From NCBI RefSeq assembly GCF_007859655.1, contig NZ_CP042304.1:2723501-2787500 (forward strand): a DNA stretch of 64,000 bases. The letters are read 5' to 3'. How positions within the stretch are numbered: the first letter of the stretch is position 1; every line of letters starts with the position of its first letter. This DNA comes from Devosia ginsengisoli (GTDB taxonomy: Bacteria; Pseudomonadota; Alphaproteobacteria; Rhizobiales; Devosiaceae). This document shows positions 51,423 to 60,213 of this stretch, piece by piece. Made by a program: the position numbers and the translations under genes. Below the pieces are notes generated by a model, which had not been told where the DNA came from, searched no databases, and worked only from the letters and a program-made list of their open reading frames with translations.

Positions 51423-52216
51423 CAGGCGGCCTTTCTCGCGTCGGCGTCCATTTCGTTCTTCAGCAATTCCCACAGGCGCAGTCGCTTTTCGCCGAATTCG
51501 GGGTTGCCACGCAAAGCGGCCAGGCTGGGCCGCGGGCGCGGCAGGCGCATTTCCAGGGTCTCGGCGACACGCCCCTGGCTCATCACCACGACGCGGTCGG
51601 CCAGCAGCACGGCCTCGTCCAGGTCGTGCGTGACCAGGATAATGGTCTGTTGGGTCTGGGCCTGGATGGCCATCAATTCGTTCTGCAGGCCCTCGCGGGT
51701 CTGAGCATCCAGCGCTCCGAATGGCTCATCCATCAGCAACACATCGGGACCGATAGCCAGGGCCCGGGCGATGCCGACACGCTGCTTCATGCCACCCGAC
51801 AATTGATGCGGCAGCCGGTCGGCGGCATGGCCGAGACCAACCAGTTCGAGGTAACGCCGGGCCTCGACATCACGGGTCTGCTTGTCCATGCCCTTGAGTT
51901 CGAGCCCGAAGGCCACGTTTTGCACAGCATTGCGCCAGGGCAGCAATTCGGAGTGCTGGAACACCATGCCCCGATCATAGCCACAGCCGCTCACCTGGTT
52001 GCCGTTGACGATGACCGAACCGCCACTGGCTTTCTCCAGGCCCATGATGATGCGCAGCATCGTGGTCTTACCACAGCCGCTGGCACCGGTGATTGCAACG
52101 ATCTCTCCCCGTTCCAGGGAAAAGGAGACCCCGCTCAGCGCGTGCACGTCTCTTGTATTGCCCGCTACCTTGGTTCTGAACGTCTTGCTGACATTCTGGA
52201 TTTCGACCAACGCCAT
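51422..52216 (-). CDS. ABC transporter ATP-binding protein (SsuB/TauB-like)
   Basis: 264 residues from ATG 52216 (MALVEIQNVSKTFRTKVAGN), with AAAGGAGA upstream. ITGASGCGKTTMLRIIMGLE near 40 is Walker A, MVFQHSELLPWRNAV near 80 the Q-loop, LSGGMKQRVGIARALA near 133 the signature and VLLMDEPFGALDAQTR near 152 Walker B/D-loop. THDLDEAVLLADRV near 190 contains the H-loop. Its stop overlaps the permease start by one base. The set with SBP and permease matches taurine/sulfonate/nitrate-type importers that often carry aromatic or N-containing acids. Confidence 0.92.
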   Translation of the reverse strand: MALVEIQNVSKTFRTKVAGNTRDVHALSGVSFSLERGEIVAITGASGCGKTTMLRIIMGLEKASGGSVIVNGNQVSGCGYDRGMVFQHSELLPWRNAVQNVAFGLELKGMDKQTRDVEARRYLELVGLGHAADRLPHQLSGGMKQRVGIARALAIGPDVLLMDEPFGALDAQTREGLQNELMAIQAQTQQTIILVTHDLDEAVLLADRVVVMSQGRVAETLEMRLPRPRPSLAALRGNPEFGEKRLRLWELLKNEMDADARKAA

Positions 52217-52241
52217 CGAGGGGGTCTCCTTTGTCTGTCGT

Positions 52242-53219
52242 TTATTGGGCGGCGAGGAGCGCCTTGGCGTCCTCGAGCACTGACGTGTCGACCATGGTGG
52301 CCGGATCGAAGCCGGCATCCATATTGCCGGTTTCACCGAGCAGGTCGCTCAGCCACTTCAGCTTTTCGACGTCGACCGTCATCTCCGGATCGACCGCGCC
52401 AAATTCCACCACTTCATCATAGATCATGACGGGCGCTTCATCCTCGGGAGGAAGCTCTGCCTTGTCATAGGACAGGGCAAGCGTGGCCTCCTTGTTCTGC
52501 AGGGCGAAGCTGAAGCCCTTGAGCTGGGCCGCCAGGAAGCTCGCGATATAATCAGGGCTGTCACGCACGATATCGCCGCGGGTCATGATGCAGAAGCGCA
52601 CATATTCGGGCACCACGTCGCGGGCATGGACCAGCATGTGCAGCCCCAGCTCGGGCGCCTTGGCATTGAACTCGCTGGAGCTCGGCGCGGCGGTGATGAG
52701 GTCGGCCGAAACGGCGGCAATGCGCTCGGCATCGCTGCCGGCCACGGTGAAATTCACGGCATCGAGCGGGATGCCGGCAGACTTCACCACGGCGCGCGAG
52801 AACAGGTCGGGCAGCGATCCGGGCGCCGAAACGCCGATCGTGCCGCCGGCAAGCTGGTCTACGCTGGTGATCTCGGGCTTGGTGAACAGGGCATAGGTCA
52901 GCCCCGGCCACGGACAGGCAATGATCTTGATGTCGGCGCCCTTGCTCGCAGCGATCATGGGGCCGCCGGGATTGCCGATATAGGCATCGAGCTCGCCCGC
53001 CAGCAGGCCGCGCAGCAGGATGGAGTCGCCCTTGAAGGACTGCATGTCGATATCGAGGCCGAAGCTGTTATCGAAGCCGTCTTCGGCGCCCATATAGACA
53101 AAGCCCGCATCGCCCTTGGTGGCGACGGTGCCGTAGCGGAACGGCTCCAGCGACTGGGCCTGAGCCAGGCCGGTGGTAACGAGAATGGCTGCAGCGGCAA
53201 GGCCGGCGCGCTTTTTCAT
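52242..53219 (-). CDS. ABC transporter substrate-binding protein (NMT1/SsuA-like), exported
   Basis: 325 residues with a signal peptide (MKKRAGLAAAAILVTTGLAQ, then AQS). The mature part begins LEPFRYGTVATKGDAGFVYM. LLRGLLAGELDAYIGNPGGP near 70 and VDQLAGGTIGVSAPGSLPDL near 115 are the usual steps of NMT1/THI5-like binding proteins. It is the first gene of the minus operon SBP-ATPase-permease-CMD. The ligand is unknown, but the position points to the substrate of the adjacent degradation cluster. Confidence 0.88.
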   Translation of the reverse strand: MKKRAGLAAAAILVTTGLAQAQSLEPFRYGTVATKGDAGFVYMGAEDGFDNSFGLDIDMQSFKGDSILLRGLLAGELDAYIGNPGGPMIAASKGADIKIIACPWPGLTYALFTKPEITSVDQLAGGTIGVSAPGSLPDLFSRAVVKSAGIPLDAVNFTVAGSDAERIAAVSADLITAAPSSSEFNAKAPELGLHMLVHARDVVPEYVRFCIMTRGDIVRDSPDYIASFLAAQLKGFSFALQNKEATLALSYDKAELPPEDEAPVMIYDEVVEFGAVDPEMTVDVEKLKWLSDLLGETGNMDAGFDPATMVDTSVLEDAKALLAAQ

Positions 53220-53569
53220 GATTTATCCTCCAGATTGATAATGGGTCTAGGCACTCTCACCGTGCTCACTGCGAAGTGTGGTCACGGGCACATCGTTCAC
53301 GCTTCTGCCCAGGGATGAAATCCAGGCCGCCTCGGCACCTTCTCCTCCAGATGCGGCAGCCCGAAACCCGATCATCCCAAGCCAGGTCCTGTTCGGCCGC
53401 AGGTCGAGCCCGACTGGCTCGTGCCTTGTCCATGCACCCACGCCTTGAGACGGAGCGGGCCGGTGGCCTTGAATGTGGATTGCGGATTCCTCAGGTTTCC
53501 CTTTGCTGGACAATCACAGACGAGATGACGTAGTATCGTCATACAAGATTTGTCACGTCAAGAGAGGTA
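53220..53569. other. Divergent regulatory region between the importer operon and the EthD-like gene
   Basis: 350 bases without a convincing gene; short frames here lack ribosome sites or motifs. It holds the promoter of the importer operon to the left, with a GGAGG ribosome site before 53219. To the right is the promoter with TCGTCATACAA at 53507-53546. The middle shows nothing else I recognise. Confidence 0.6.
53507..53546 (+). promoter_or_regulatory. Promoter with GntR-type operator (site A) upstream of the EthD-like/gntR unit
   Basis: TGGACA (53507-53512), 18 bases and TAGTAT (53531-53536) form a plausible promoter. TCGTCATACAA (53536-53546) directly after the -10 box is a one-mismatch copy of the TTGT-N3-ACAA palindrome seen perfectly at 57916-57926 and 62680-62694. 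Confidence 0.65.
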
Positions 53570-54271
53570 ATGATGCGACCTGGCGGTATACTTTTCTCCG
53601 AGATGACGCCCGAGCCCAGTTGGGAAGCCGAATTTCACGACTGGTATGATACAGAGCACATCCCGGTCAGGATGGCGGCGCCGGGCTTTTTGGGCGCACA
53701 GCGCTACAATCGCCAGGAGGGTCCGGGCTTCCTGGCGGTGTACGACATGGAAGCGCCGACCGCCCTGCAGACCGAGGAGTATAAGCGCATCAAGGGTGAG
53801 CCGAGCGAGCGCACGGCGCGCATGCTTCGCGATGTTTCGGGCTTCACGCGCTACACCGGCAAGCTGCTCAGCTGGCAGCAGCAGGAGGGCATCAGTGATA
53901 CGGAGGTTCTCGAAAGCCCCGTGCTCTATCCCGTATTTTTTACCGTTCCACCGGATCGGCAAGCGGATTTCAACGCCTGGTACACCGAGGATCATGTGCC
54001 CAAGCTGCTGCAGGAGCCCCAATGGCTCGGTTGCCGCCGATATGAAATCGTCGATGGCGCTCCGCATGACTATTCCCATATTGCCCTGCACCACCTGGCT
54101 TCCGCGCAGGCTTTGGAAAGCCCGGCGCGTGCTGCCGCGCGAAACACGCCCTGGCGGGACCGTTTGGCGAGCGAAAGCTGGTTTCGCGGCACCTATATGA
54201 TATTCCTCAGGCGCGGCGCGCGCTTCTCGGCGCAGCAGGCCGGCCAGAAACTGGAGAGCGACGATGAATAA
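53570..54271 (+). CDS. Two-module EthD/dimeric alpha-beta-barrel-like protein
   Basis: 233 residues, function unknown. The first module has FHDWYDTEHIPVRMAAPGFL and GAQRYN (residues 23-48). The second has FNAWYTEDHVPKLLQEPQWL and GCRRYEI (near 130-157). A W-Y-x-x-E-H-[IV]-P helix followed by a strand ending in RRY is the pattern of EthD and related ferredoxin-like barrels, which normally form dimers of single modules. The duplicate arrangement would make an internal pseudodimer. It is first in the unit with the GntR regulator and behind site A, so it belongs to the cluster. Confidence 0.65.
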   Translation: MMRPGGILFSEMTPEPSWEAEFHDWYDTEHIPVRMAAPGFLGAQRYNRQEGPGFLAVYDMEAPTALQTEEYKRIKGEPSERTARMLRDVSGFTRYTGKLLSWQQQEGISDTEVLESPVLYPVFFTVPPDRQADFNAWYTEDHVPKLLQEPQWLGCRRYEIVDGAPHDYSHIALHHLASAQALESPARAAARNTPWRDRLASESWFRGTYMIFLRRGARFSAQQAGQKLESDDE

Positions 54272-54315
54272 GATGGAGGGGGCCGGCAACCGCTTGGGGG
54301 GGAGGAGCATCGGGC

Positions 54316-55008
54316 GTGCAGGACATGCCCGATTTGCGCATCGTACAGCCACGAGCCCTGTTGCGGGAGCAGGTGCTGGACAAGCTGCGCAACGCCATCA
54401 TCGAGGGCTGGTATCCGCCCGGTACCCGCCTTATCGAGCGCGAACTCTGCGAAGCACTGGCCGTCAGCCGCACATCGGTGCGCGAAGTTCTGCGCCAGCT
54501 CGAGAGCGAACAGCTGGTCACGGTTGAGCCGCGCCGGGGCCCCACAGTCGCCTCCATAAGCCTGGCCGAGGCCGAAGCCATCTACGAAACGCGGGCCATC
54601 TTCGAAACCGCCGTCGTTCGTGCCTTCATCGAGCGTGCCGGCAAAGCCGAATTCAGCACCTTGACCCTGGCCGCCCGGGAGTTCGGTGAAGCCGCCGAGA
54701 CGAATGATCGCCACAAGCTCCTGTCGAGCATGAGCCTGTTCTACGACACCCTGCTGCATGGCGCCGGCAACCCGGTCCTGCAGGGGGTGGTGCGCCAGCT
54801 CATGGCGCGCGTGGCCTTCCTGCGCAGCAAATCCCTGAGTGAACCGGGCCGGTTGAAATACAGCGTGGCCGAAATACAGGAAATGTGCAGCGCGATCCTG
54901 GCGCGGGATGCGGAGCGGGCCGAAAAAGCCGCTGCGAACCACGTGGCGCGGGCCAGGGAAGCGGCGGTGCGCCAGCTTTCCCTCGAAATACCGGCAAGCG
55001 CCCGCTGA
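54316..55008 (+). CDS. GntR-family regulator, FCD subfamily
   Basis: 230 residues from GTG 54316. LLREQVLDKLRNAIIEGWYP and GTRLIERELCEALAVSRTSV, with REVLRQLESEQLV, form the winged helix. The FCD effector domain follows with YETRAIFETAVVRAFIER near 95, HKLLSSMSLFYDTLLHGAGN near 135 (metal-ligand region) and AILARDAERAEKAAANHVAR near 195. FCD regulators usually bind TTGT-like palindromes and sense organic acids. TTGT-N3-ACAA sites lie upstream of its own unit and two enzyme operons here. Confidence 0.88.
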   Translation: MQDMPDLRIVQPRALLREQVLDKLRNAIIEGWYPPGTRLIERELCEALAVSRTSVREVLRQLESEQLVTVEPRRGPTVASISLAEAEAIYETRAIFETAVVRAFIERAGKAEFSTLTLAAREFGEAAETNDRHKLLSSMSLFYDTLLHGAGNPVLQGVVRQLMARVAFLRSKSLSEPGRLKYSVAEIQEMCSAILARDAERAEKAAANHVARAREAAVRQLSLEIPASAR

Positions 55009-55042
55009 TTGCTCGCGCCGGAACCGGCGCCAGCCCGTTCGG

Positions 55043-55966
55043 TCAGTTGGACCACAATGCGCTGAATTGCGTGGCGACTATGTCTTCAGGAGCCAGCATC
55101 CGCTTGGACAGACCATTCGCCATGGCAAACCTGTTGAGGCCTTCGATGGCGTCCGGCCCGATGCTTGCGTCATAAAACGGCGCGTCCCGGGCAACGAGCA
55201 CCGGTATGAGCTCAGCCTGGTCCTTGGGGAAGAGATCGTCACCGACCTTTCGTGCGAGATTGGGATCGGCCTGCAGCGCGCGCTGGGTGGCCCGGATCGC
55301 GCGGATGGCCGCGGCGGCCACTTCCGGCTCCTTTTCAATCAGGGCGTCGGTGGTGGTGAGCGCCGCGAAATTATAGAACCGCGCGCCCGGCGGGCCGTCA
55401 CCACGCCGCAAGTCGAGATGCAGCTTGGCGAGACCGGCTTTCTCGGCCAATGCCAGCCGCATGCCATTGCCCCAGAACGCATCCGCGTGGTTCTCGCGGA
55501 TCGCCCTTATGCCATCAAGGCTGTGCCACTCCGAATGCGTCGCCAGGCTCTCGACGATCTGGACCTCATCGCGGTCCATGTCCATTCCGGCCTCGGAAAG
55601 CATGTATTTCAGCGCGGTGCGCGGAAAGGCGAATGACGAGGCAACGCGCAGGCCCTTGAGGCCGGCAATATCGCCGCGCTCGATCTCGATATCCTTGCGG
55701 ATGCCCATGAACCAGTAGGAATATTGCGACAGGGCGCAGAGCAGCTTGGCGCCCTTCCACATCGGAAACGCCCGCGTCGCCGCGAAGGCCGGCCCGCCGA
55801 AGAAATGAATGGAGCCATCGCGCAGCTTTTCCGGCCCGTGCTTGGCGCCATATTCCGGGATGAACTCGATCTCGACGCCTTCAGCCTGGAAAAAGCCAAG
55901 CTTAACCGCGGCCGTGGCGACGAAATAGGAAGGCGAGTCAACGTCCGCAACCATCATCTTGTACAT
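55043..55966 (-). CDS. NMT1/SBP-fold protein without a signal peptide
   Basis: 307 residues from ATG 55966 (MYKMMVADVDSPSYFVATAA), which has GGAAGGA upstream. LGFFQAEGVEIEFIPEYGAK near 22 and LRDGSIHFFGGPAFAATRAF near 48 fit the NMT1-like binding-protein fold. DIAGLKGLRVASSFAFPRTA near 95 continues it. Nothing resembling a signal peptide precedes the first strand, so the protein should stay in the cytoplasm. Some signal-less members of this fold are enzymes, for example 4,5-dihydroxyphthalate decarboxylase. It is last in the DUF1185-amidase unit; whether sensor, enzyme or orphan binding protein is open. Confidence 0.65.
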   Translation of the reverse strand: MYKMMVADVDSPSYFVATAAVKLGFFQAEGVEIEFIPEYGAKHGPEKLRDGSIHFFGGPAFAATRAFPMWKGAKLLCALSQYSYWFMGIRKDIEIERGDIAGLKGLRVASSFAFPRTALKYMLSEAGMDMDRDEVQIVESLATHSEWHSLDGIRAIRENHADAFWGNGMRLALAEKAGLAKLHLDLRRGDGPPGARFYNFAALTTTDALIEKEPEVAAAAIRAIRATQRALQADPNLARKVGDDLFPKDQAELIPVLVARDAPFYDASIGPDAIEGLNRFAMANGLSKRMLAPEDIVATQFSALWSN

Positions 55967-55988
55967 TTCGCGGTCCTTCCGACCAGTT

Positions 55989-57320
55989 TCAGGCGTGTTC
56001 GAGGCGCCAGCGCGCCACCGCCATGAGATCGGCATCTTGCCCGTTCCTGCCGATCAGCTGCAGGCCCATGGGCAAGCCGCTATCCTGCAGGATCGGCAGG
56101 GTGAGCGCCGGCACGCCGAGCAAGGACGCCGGCACATTCATGGCGGGGCTGCCCGTATTGTCGGTGACACGCGGCGCGGCCCCTGTTGCCGCCAGGGTGA
56201 CGAAGCAGTCGACACGCTCCGCCAGACGGCCGAAACGCTGCCGGATGGCATCGCGACGAGCCAAAGCCGCCTCGTAGTCGTCCCGGTTCATCGCCTTGCC
56301 GGCCGCCAGCCGCTGCTGCATCGGCGGGCTGAGTTTTTCGTGGGGATAGCTGCGCAGCGGCCAGGCGAATTCCCACGAAAGGATACGCTCCGTCAGCTGC
56401 CATGCGTCCAAAAGTGCGGCTTCCAGCTCGGCAAGCTCGCCGTCTTCATCACTCACCAGTTCCACGCCGGATTGCCTGATGGCATGGATCTCCTGGTCGA
56501 GCGCGATCCTGGCGCCCGGCTCGATCTGCGACCATCCGGCGGTCTTCAGCAGCGCCATCCGCTGCGGTGCCCGACTGGCAGGCAGACGCTCGCTACCCCT
56601 AAGGGTGACGCGGCCCGGATCCCCGCCGACGCGCGAGGCAATCGCCGTCGCCAGGCCCCAGGCGCCGTTCAGGCTCGTTGCGATCGTGCCCAGGCAGCTC
56701 TGGCTCAACTGGTCATTGGCGCCGCCCCGGTTAAGCGCGCCGAAGCTGGGCTTGTAGCCGACCACGCCGCAATAGCTGGAAGGCCGGATGATCGAGCCGA
56801 CCACCTGGGTACCCAGCGCGCCGCCCAGCATGCCTGCGCCGACCGCTGCGGCCGAACCGCTGCTCGAGCCGCCCGGCGTCCGCTCTATGTCGTGCGGATT
56901 GCGCGTCGCGGCAAAACTGTGACGCGTCGCGAATTCGGTCGTGGTGGTCTTGCCCAGCACCACAGCACCCGCCTCGCGCAAAGCCTGCACGGCGGCGCCG
57001 TCGCGCCGGGTGTGAAAGCCCGCCCAGATCGGCGAGCCCTGTCCGGTGGGCATGTCTTCCGTCTCGATGACGTCCTTGATGCCCACCACCATGCCGTCGA
57101 TCGGCGACAACGGCTCGCCCGCCTTCCAACGACGGGTCGAGGCTTCGGCCGCCGCCGCCGCACCGGCCCGGTTGAGCGCGGTGAAGGCGGCAATCTCGGA
57201 CTCGCGCGCATCGATCACCGCCAGATGGGCGGCGAGCACGCTGCTCGGGGTAGCGGTGCCGGCGCGATAGGCGGCATCCGGCTCGATCAGGAGGGGATGC
57301 GGCGCCGCGTCCTTGCTCAT
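55989..57320 (-). CDS. Amidase (amidase-signature family)
   Basis: 443 residues. The Ser-cisSer-Lys triad can be placed: GMVVGIKDVIETEDMPTG near residue 73 (Lys), GGSSSGSAAAVGAGMLGGAL near 151 (cis-Ser and nucleophile Ser region) and GTQVVGSIIRPSSYCGVVGY near 171. The start overlaps the DUF1185 stop by four bases (57317-57320). The family hydrolyses amides to acid plus ammonia. In this cluster it could deaminate the amide produced by ring opening. The physiological substrate cannot be read from sequence. Confidence 0.9.
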   Translation of the reverse strand: MSKDAAPHPLLIEPDAAYRAGTATPSSVLAAHLAVIDARESEIAAFTALNRAGAAAAAEASTRRWKAGEPLSPIDGMVVGIKDVIETEDMPTGQGSPIWAGFHTRRDGAAVQALREAGAVVLGKTTTTEFATRHSFAATRNPHDIERTPGGSSSGSAAAVGAGMLGGALGTQVVGSIIRPSSYCGVVGYKPSFGALNRGGANDQLSQSCLGTIATSLNGAWGLATAIASRVGGDPGRVTLRGSERLPASRAPQRMALLKTAGWSQIEPGARIALDQEIHAIRQSGVELVSDEDGELAELEAALLDAWQLTERILSWEFAWPLRSYPHEKLSPPMQQRLAAGKAMNRDDYEAALARRDAIRQRFGRLAERVDCFVTLAATGAAPRVTDNTGSPAMNVPASLLGVPALTLPILQDSGLPMGLQLIGRNGQDADLMAVARWRLEHA

Positions 57321-57886
57321 GCCGACGCCAGGATCTCTTCGTAGCGCATGCCGCCGACGCGCGCATTGATGCGGCCGCCCGTGCCCATGCAGAAGATGAT
57401 CGCCACTTCATCGGGCATCGGGCCGTCGGGGATCAGCAGGGTCATGCCGTCATAGTGGGAGCGGACATAGACATCGTCCTTGCAGTTCATCGGCACGTCG
57501 ATCACGGCGCCGGGCGCGGCCACCTTGGTCATCGACGAAATCCACGCCTTGGCGCCGCCAATAGCCTCGCGGAACGGGTTGGCGAAGGTGGTGGTGAGCA
57601 GCGCATTGGCATGCTCCTGCTCGCCCAGCAATCCCACGACGCCACCCTTGCCGTAGCTTTGCACCCCCATGCCGTCCAGCGCCCGCACGGCACTGGCGGC
57701 CATCTGGCGCCCAAGGCCTTCGCTGGCCTCGATCAGCGGGGAGAGGTCCTCGACATACCGCCCGATATAGGGGTTTTCGAGGATGTAAATGACCGCAACC
57801 TTGCGCAGGGGCACGTTGGCCTGCCGGCCAGCCTCGACCCGCTTGTCGTCGATCAGGGTGAAGGTGCGGCGGATGTTAAAGTCCAT
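57317..57886 (-). CDS. DUF1185 ('amino acid synthesis family') protein
   Basis: 189 residues from ATG 57886 (MDFNIRRTFTLIDDKRVEAG), with GGAGCTGTTCC upstream. KVAVIYILENPYIGRYVEDL near 30, SYGKGGVVGLLGEQEHANAL near 80 and CKDDVYVRSHYDGMTLLI near 135 are DUF1185 blocks. Biochemical function is not established. These genes are often found beside amidases and amidohydrolases of ring-degradation loci. It starts the unit behind operator site B. Confidence 0.8.
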   Translation of the reverse strand: MDFNIRRTFTLIDDKRVEAGRQANVPLRKVAVIYILENPYIGRYVEDLSPLIEASEGLGRQMAASAVRALDGMGVQSYGKGGVVGLLGEQEHANALLTTTFANPFREAIGGAKAWISSMTKVAAPGAVIDVPMNCKDDVYVRSHYDGMTLLIPDGPMPDEVAIIFCMGTGGRINARVGGMRYEEILASA

Positions 57887-57915
57887 GGAACAGCTCCAAA
57901 TATCACTATCGATCT

Positions 57916-57926
57916 TTGTCATACAA
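57916..57926 (-). promoter_or_regulatory. GntR-type operator (site B) upstream of the DUF1185-amidase unit
   Basis: TTGTCATACAA is a perfect TTGT-N3-ACAA palindrome 30-40 bases before the DUF1185 start. On the minus strand it follows a TATTAT that could be the -10 box (57932..57927), the same order of box and operator as at site A. Confidence 0.6.
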
Positions 57927-57943
57927 TAATATGGCAGTCAACC

Positions 57944-58705
57944 TTAGCCAGCCGGGATCAACGCTTCCCACAGCATCTTCGCGGCAAGCCCCGCCAGAAG
58001 CAGCATGACCAGCCGGTCGAAGACCTCCCGGGAAATCTTCCGGGCGATAAACGTGCCGAAGGACATGCCCATGAGCATGGGCAGCAGCGCCACGCAGCTC
58101 AGGAGAAAGCCGAGCGGGGTGAGGACACCGGTGAAGGCAAGCGCCGGCAACTGGACCGACGCAAAGGTCACGAACAGCATCGATGTCGTGTTCATGAAAC
58201 TCTGCCGGTCGAGCCCCATGGCATTGAGAAAGCTCAGGGAAACCGGCGCCGAAATGCCCGCGGAGCCCTGGACGACACCGCTTATGAAGCCGAAAACGGC
58301 GGCGAGCCGAAGCGCCAGCGGCGCACTCAGCCGCCAATTGCTCTTGGTCAGCCGCAGCACGAGATAGAGCACGACCGCCAGGGCGACGACCAGCGACAGG
58401 GTTCGCGAATCCAGCCCCACCAGCGCCCAGGTGCCCAGCGTCACGCCAATGGCGGCGGAGAGCAGGAAGGGCACCAGGAAATTGGCGCGCAGATGATGCT
58501 GCCGGTTCTGCCACATCTGCATCGCATTGGTGATGAGGTTGGGCACCGTCATGATCACGATGGCAAAACGGACATCGTGAAAGGCGACCAGAGCGGGCAC
58601 GGCCAGAAGCGGCGCCCCCGCCCCGGTCGCACCCTTCAGGATTCCCCCACAGGCGAGGCTGACGACGACAATCACCAGTTCAAAGACGGGCAAGGTGCTC
58701 TCCAT
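57944..58705 (-). CDS. TauE/SafE-family membrane transporter
   Basis: 253 residues with about eight hydrophobic helices. GGILKGATGAGAPLLAVPAL near residue 20 is the first TauE repeat motif and GFISGVVQGSAGISAPVSLS near 145 the second. The family exports sulfite, sulfoacetate or other organic anions. It is the last gene of the enamidase operon, 11 bases after the dehydrogenase. Either release of a by-product or uptake of a substrate anion is possible. Confidence 0.87.
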   Translation of the reverse strand: MESTLPVFELVIVVVSLACGGILKGATGAGAPLLAVPALVAFHDVRFAIVIMTVPNLITNAMQMWQNRQHHLRANFLVPFLLSAAIGVTLGTWALVGLDSRTLSLVVALAVVLYLVLRLTKSNWRLSAPLALRLAAVFGFISGVVQGSAGISAPVSLSFLNAMGLDRQSFMNTTSMLFVTFASVQLPALAFTGVLTPLGFLLSCVALLPMLMGMSFGTFIARKISREVFDRLVMLLLAGLAAKMLWEALIPAG

Positions 58706-58716
58706 TTGGCGGAGCG

Positions 58717-60189
58717 TCAGGCGGCGGACGCGTCGAGGCCGCCCATGCAGACATATTTGACCTCGAGATAATCCTCGATGCCGTGGCGTGAGCCCTCCCG
58801 GCCCATGCCGGATTCCTTGACCCCGCCAAAAGGCGCGACCTCGGTGGTTACCAGCCCCTCATTGACCCCGACAATTCCATAGTCGAGCGCCTCGGAAGCG
58901 CGGAAAGCGCGCCCCAGATCGCGGGTGTAGAAGTAACAGGCCAGGCCATATTCGGTATCATTGGCCAGCCGCACCGCCTCCTCTTCGGTCTCGAAGCGGA
59001 ACACCGGCGCCAGGGGCCCGAAGATTTCCTCGCGCGAGAAGCGCATGGCGGCACTGGCCTCGGCGATAATGGTCGGTTCAAAGAAATTGCCACCCAGTTC
59101 ATGGCGCCGGCCACCGGTCACCACCTGGCCGCCCTTGCCGACGGCATCGGCAAGCAATTCCTCGACCTTGCCGAGCGACTGGGAATCGATGAGCGGGCCC
59201 AATTCGACCCCCTGCTCCGCCCCGGGCCCGACCCGCAATTTCTGCGTGGCGCGGGACAGCTTCTCGACGAATTCATCGTAGACGCCCGCCTGGACATAGA
59301 AGCGATTGGTGCAGACGCAGGTTTGCCCGGTATTGCGGAACTTGGCATTGATGCCGCCTTCCACGGCCCGGTCGATATCGGCGTCGTCGAAGACGATAAA
59401 GGGCGCATTGCCGCCCAGCTCCATCGACACCTTCTTCACCGTGCCCGCCGCCTGGGCCAGCAGAACCTTCCCCACCTCGGTGGAGCCGGTGAACGTGATC
59501 TTGCGCACCAGCGGATTGCTGGTGAGCTCGCCACCGATCTCGCGGGCGGAACCCGTGATCACGTTGACCACACCGGCAGGGAAACCCGCACGGGCGCAGA
59601 GCTCGCCCCAGGCCAGCCCCGAATATGGCGTCTGGGTTGCCGGCTTGCAGACGATGGTACAGCCCGCCGCCAGCGCCGGGGCGATCTTGCGCGCCAGCAT
59701 CGACGAGGGAAAATTCCACGGCGTAATGGCGCCGACAACGCCCACCGGCTGACGGGTGGCGAGCAGCCGCCGCCCATGCCAGGGCGATGGGATGATTTCG
59801 CCATAGACCCGCCTGGCTTCCTCGGCGAACCACAGGACATAGGCCGCGCTCATGCCGATTTCCCCGCGGGCCTCTGCCAGCGGCTTGCCCTGCTCGCGGG
59901 TCAGGATCTGCGCCAGCTCCTCCTGGTTTTCCAGGATCAACTGGTGCAGGCGGCGCAGCATCTCGGCCCGCTCACCCGCGGTGGTCTTGCTGAAGCTCAG
60001 GAAAGCCGTATGCGCGGCCTCGATGGCGCGCCTGGTCTCGGCCGCACCGCCATTGGCGATCGTGCCGATCGCGGTGCCGGTGGCCGGGTTATCCACATCC
60101 AGCGTCCCGCCGGACTGGGCATCACACCACGCGCCGGCAATATACATCTGCTGGCGGAACAGGGGGCTGTCGCGAAAATCTTGCTGCAC
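58717..60189 (-). CDS. gabD: NAD(P)-dependent succinate-semialdehyde dehydrogenase-like
   Basis: 490 residues from GTG 60189, with AAAGGAAAAG upstream. ALDH motifs are complete: GAITPWNFPSSMLARKIAPA near 152, ITFTGSTEVGKVLLAQ near 235, MELGGNAPFIVFDDAD near 258 and NTGQTCVCTNRFYVQ near 286 with the catalytic cysteine. VNEGLVTTEVAPFGGVKESG near 450 is characteristic of GabD-type SSADH. It would convert a C4 semialdehyde to succinate, a logical last step for ring cleavage of a pyridine or piperidine-like compound. Confidence 0.85.
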   Translation of the reverse strand: MQQDFRDSPLFRQQMYIAGAWCDAQSGGTLDVDNPATGTAIGTIANGGAAETRRAIEAAHTAFLSFSKTTAGERAEMLRRLHQLILENQEELAQILTREQGKPLAEARGEIGMSAAYVLWFAEEARRVYGEIIPSPWHGRRLLATRQPVGVVGAITPWNFPSSMLARKIAPALAAGCTIVCKPATQTPYSGLAWGELCARAGFPAGVVNVITGSAREIGGELTSNPLVRKITFTGSTEVGKVLLAQAAGTVKKVSMELGGNAPFIVFDDADIDRAVEGGINAKFRNTGQTCVCTNRFYVQAGVYDEFVEKLSRATQKLRVGPGAEQGVELGPLIDSQSLGKVEELLADAVGKGGQVVTGGRRHELGGNFFEPTIIAEASAAMRFSREEIFGPLAPVFRFETEEEAVRLANDTEYGLACYFYTRDLGRAFRASEALDYGIVGVNEGLVTTEVAPFGGVKESGMGREGSRHGIEDYLEVKYVCMGGLDASAA

Positions 60190-60213
60190 TTGCTTTTCCT
60201 TTGCTGGGAACCG

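Noticed and set aside
53247-53513. Minus-strand 88-codon frame in the divergent regulatory region
   Set aside because: No ribosome site or motif, and it covers the promoter with operator site A. More likely non-coding.
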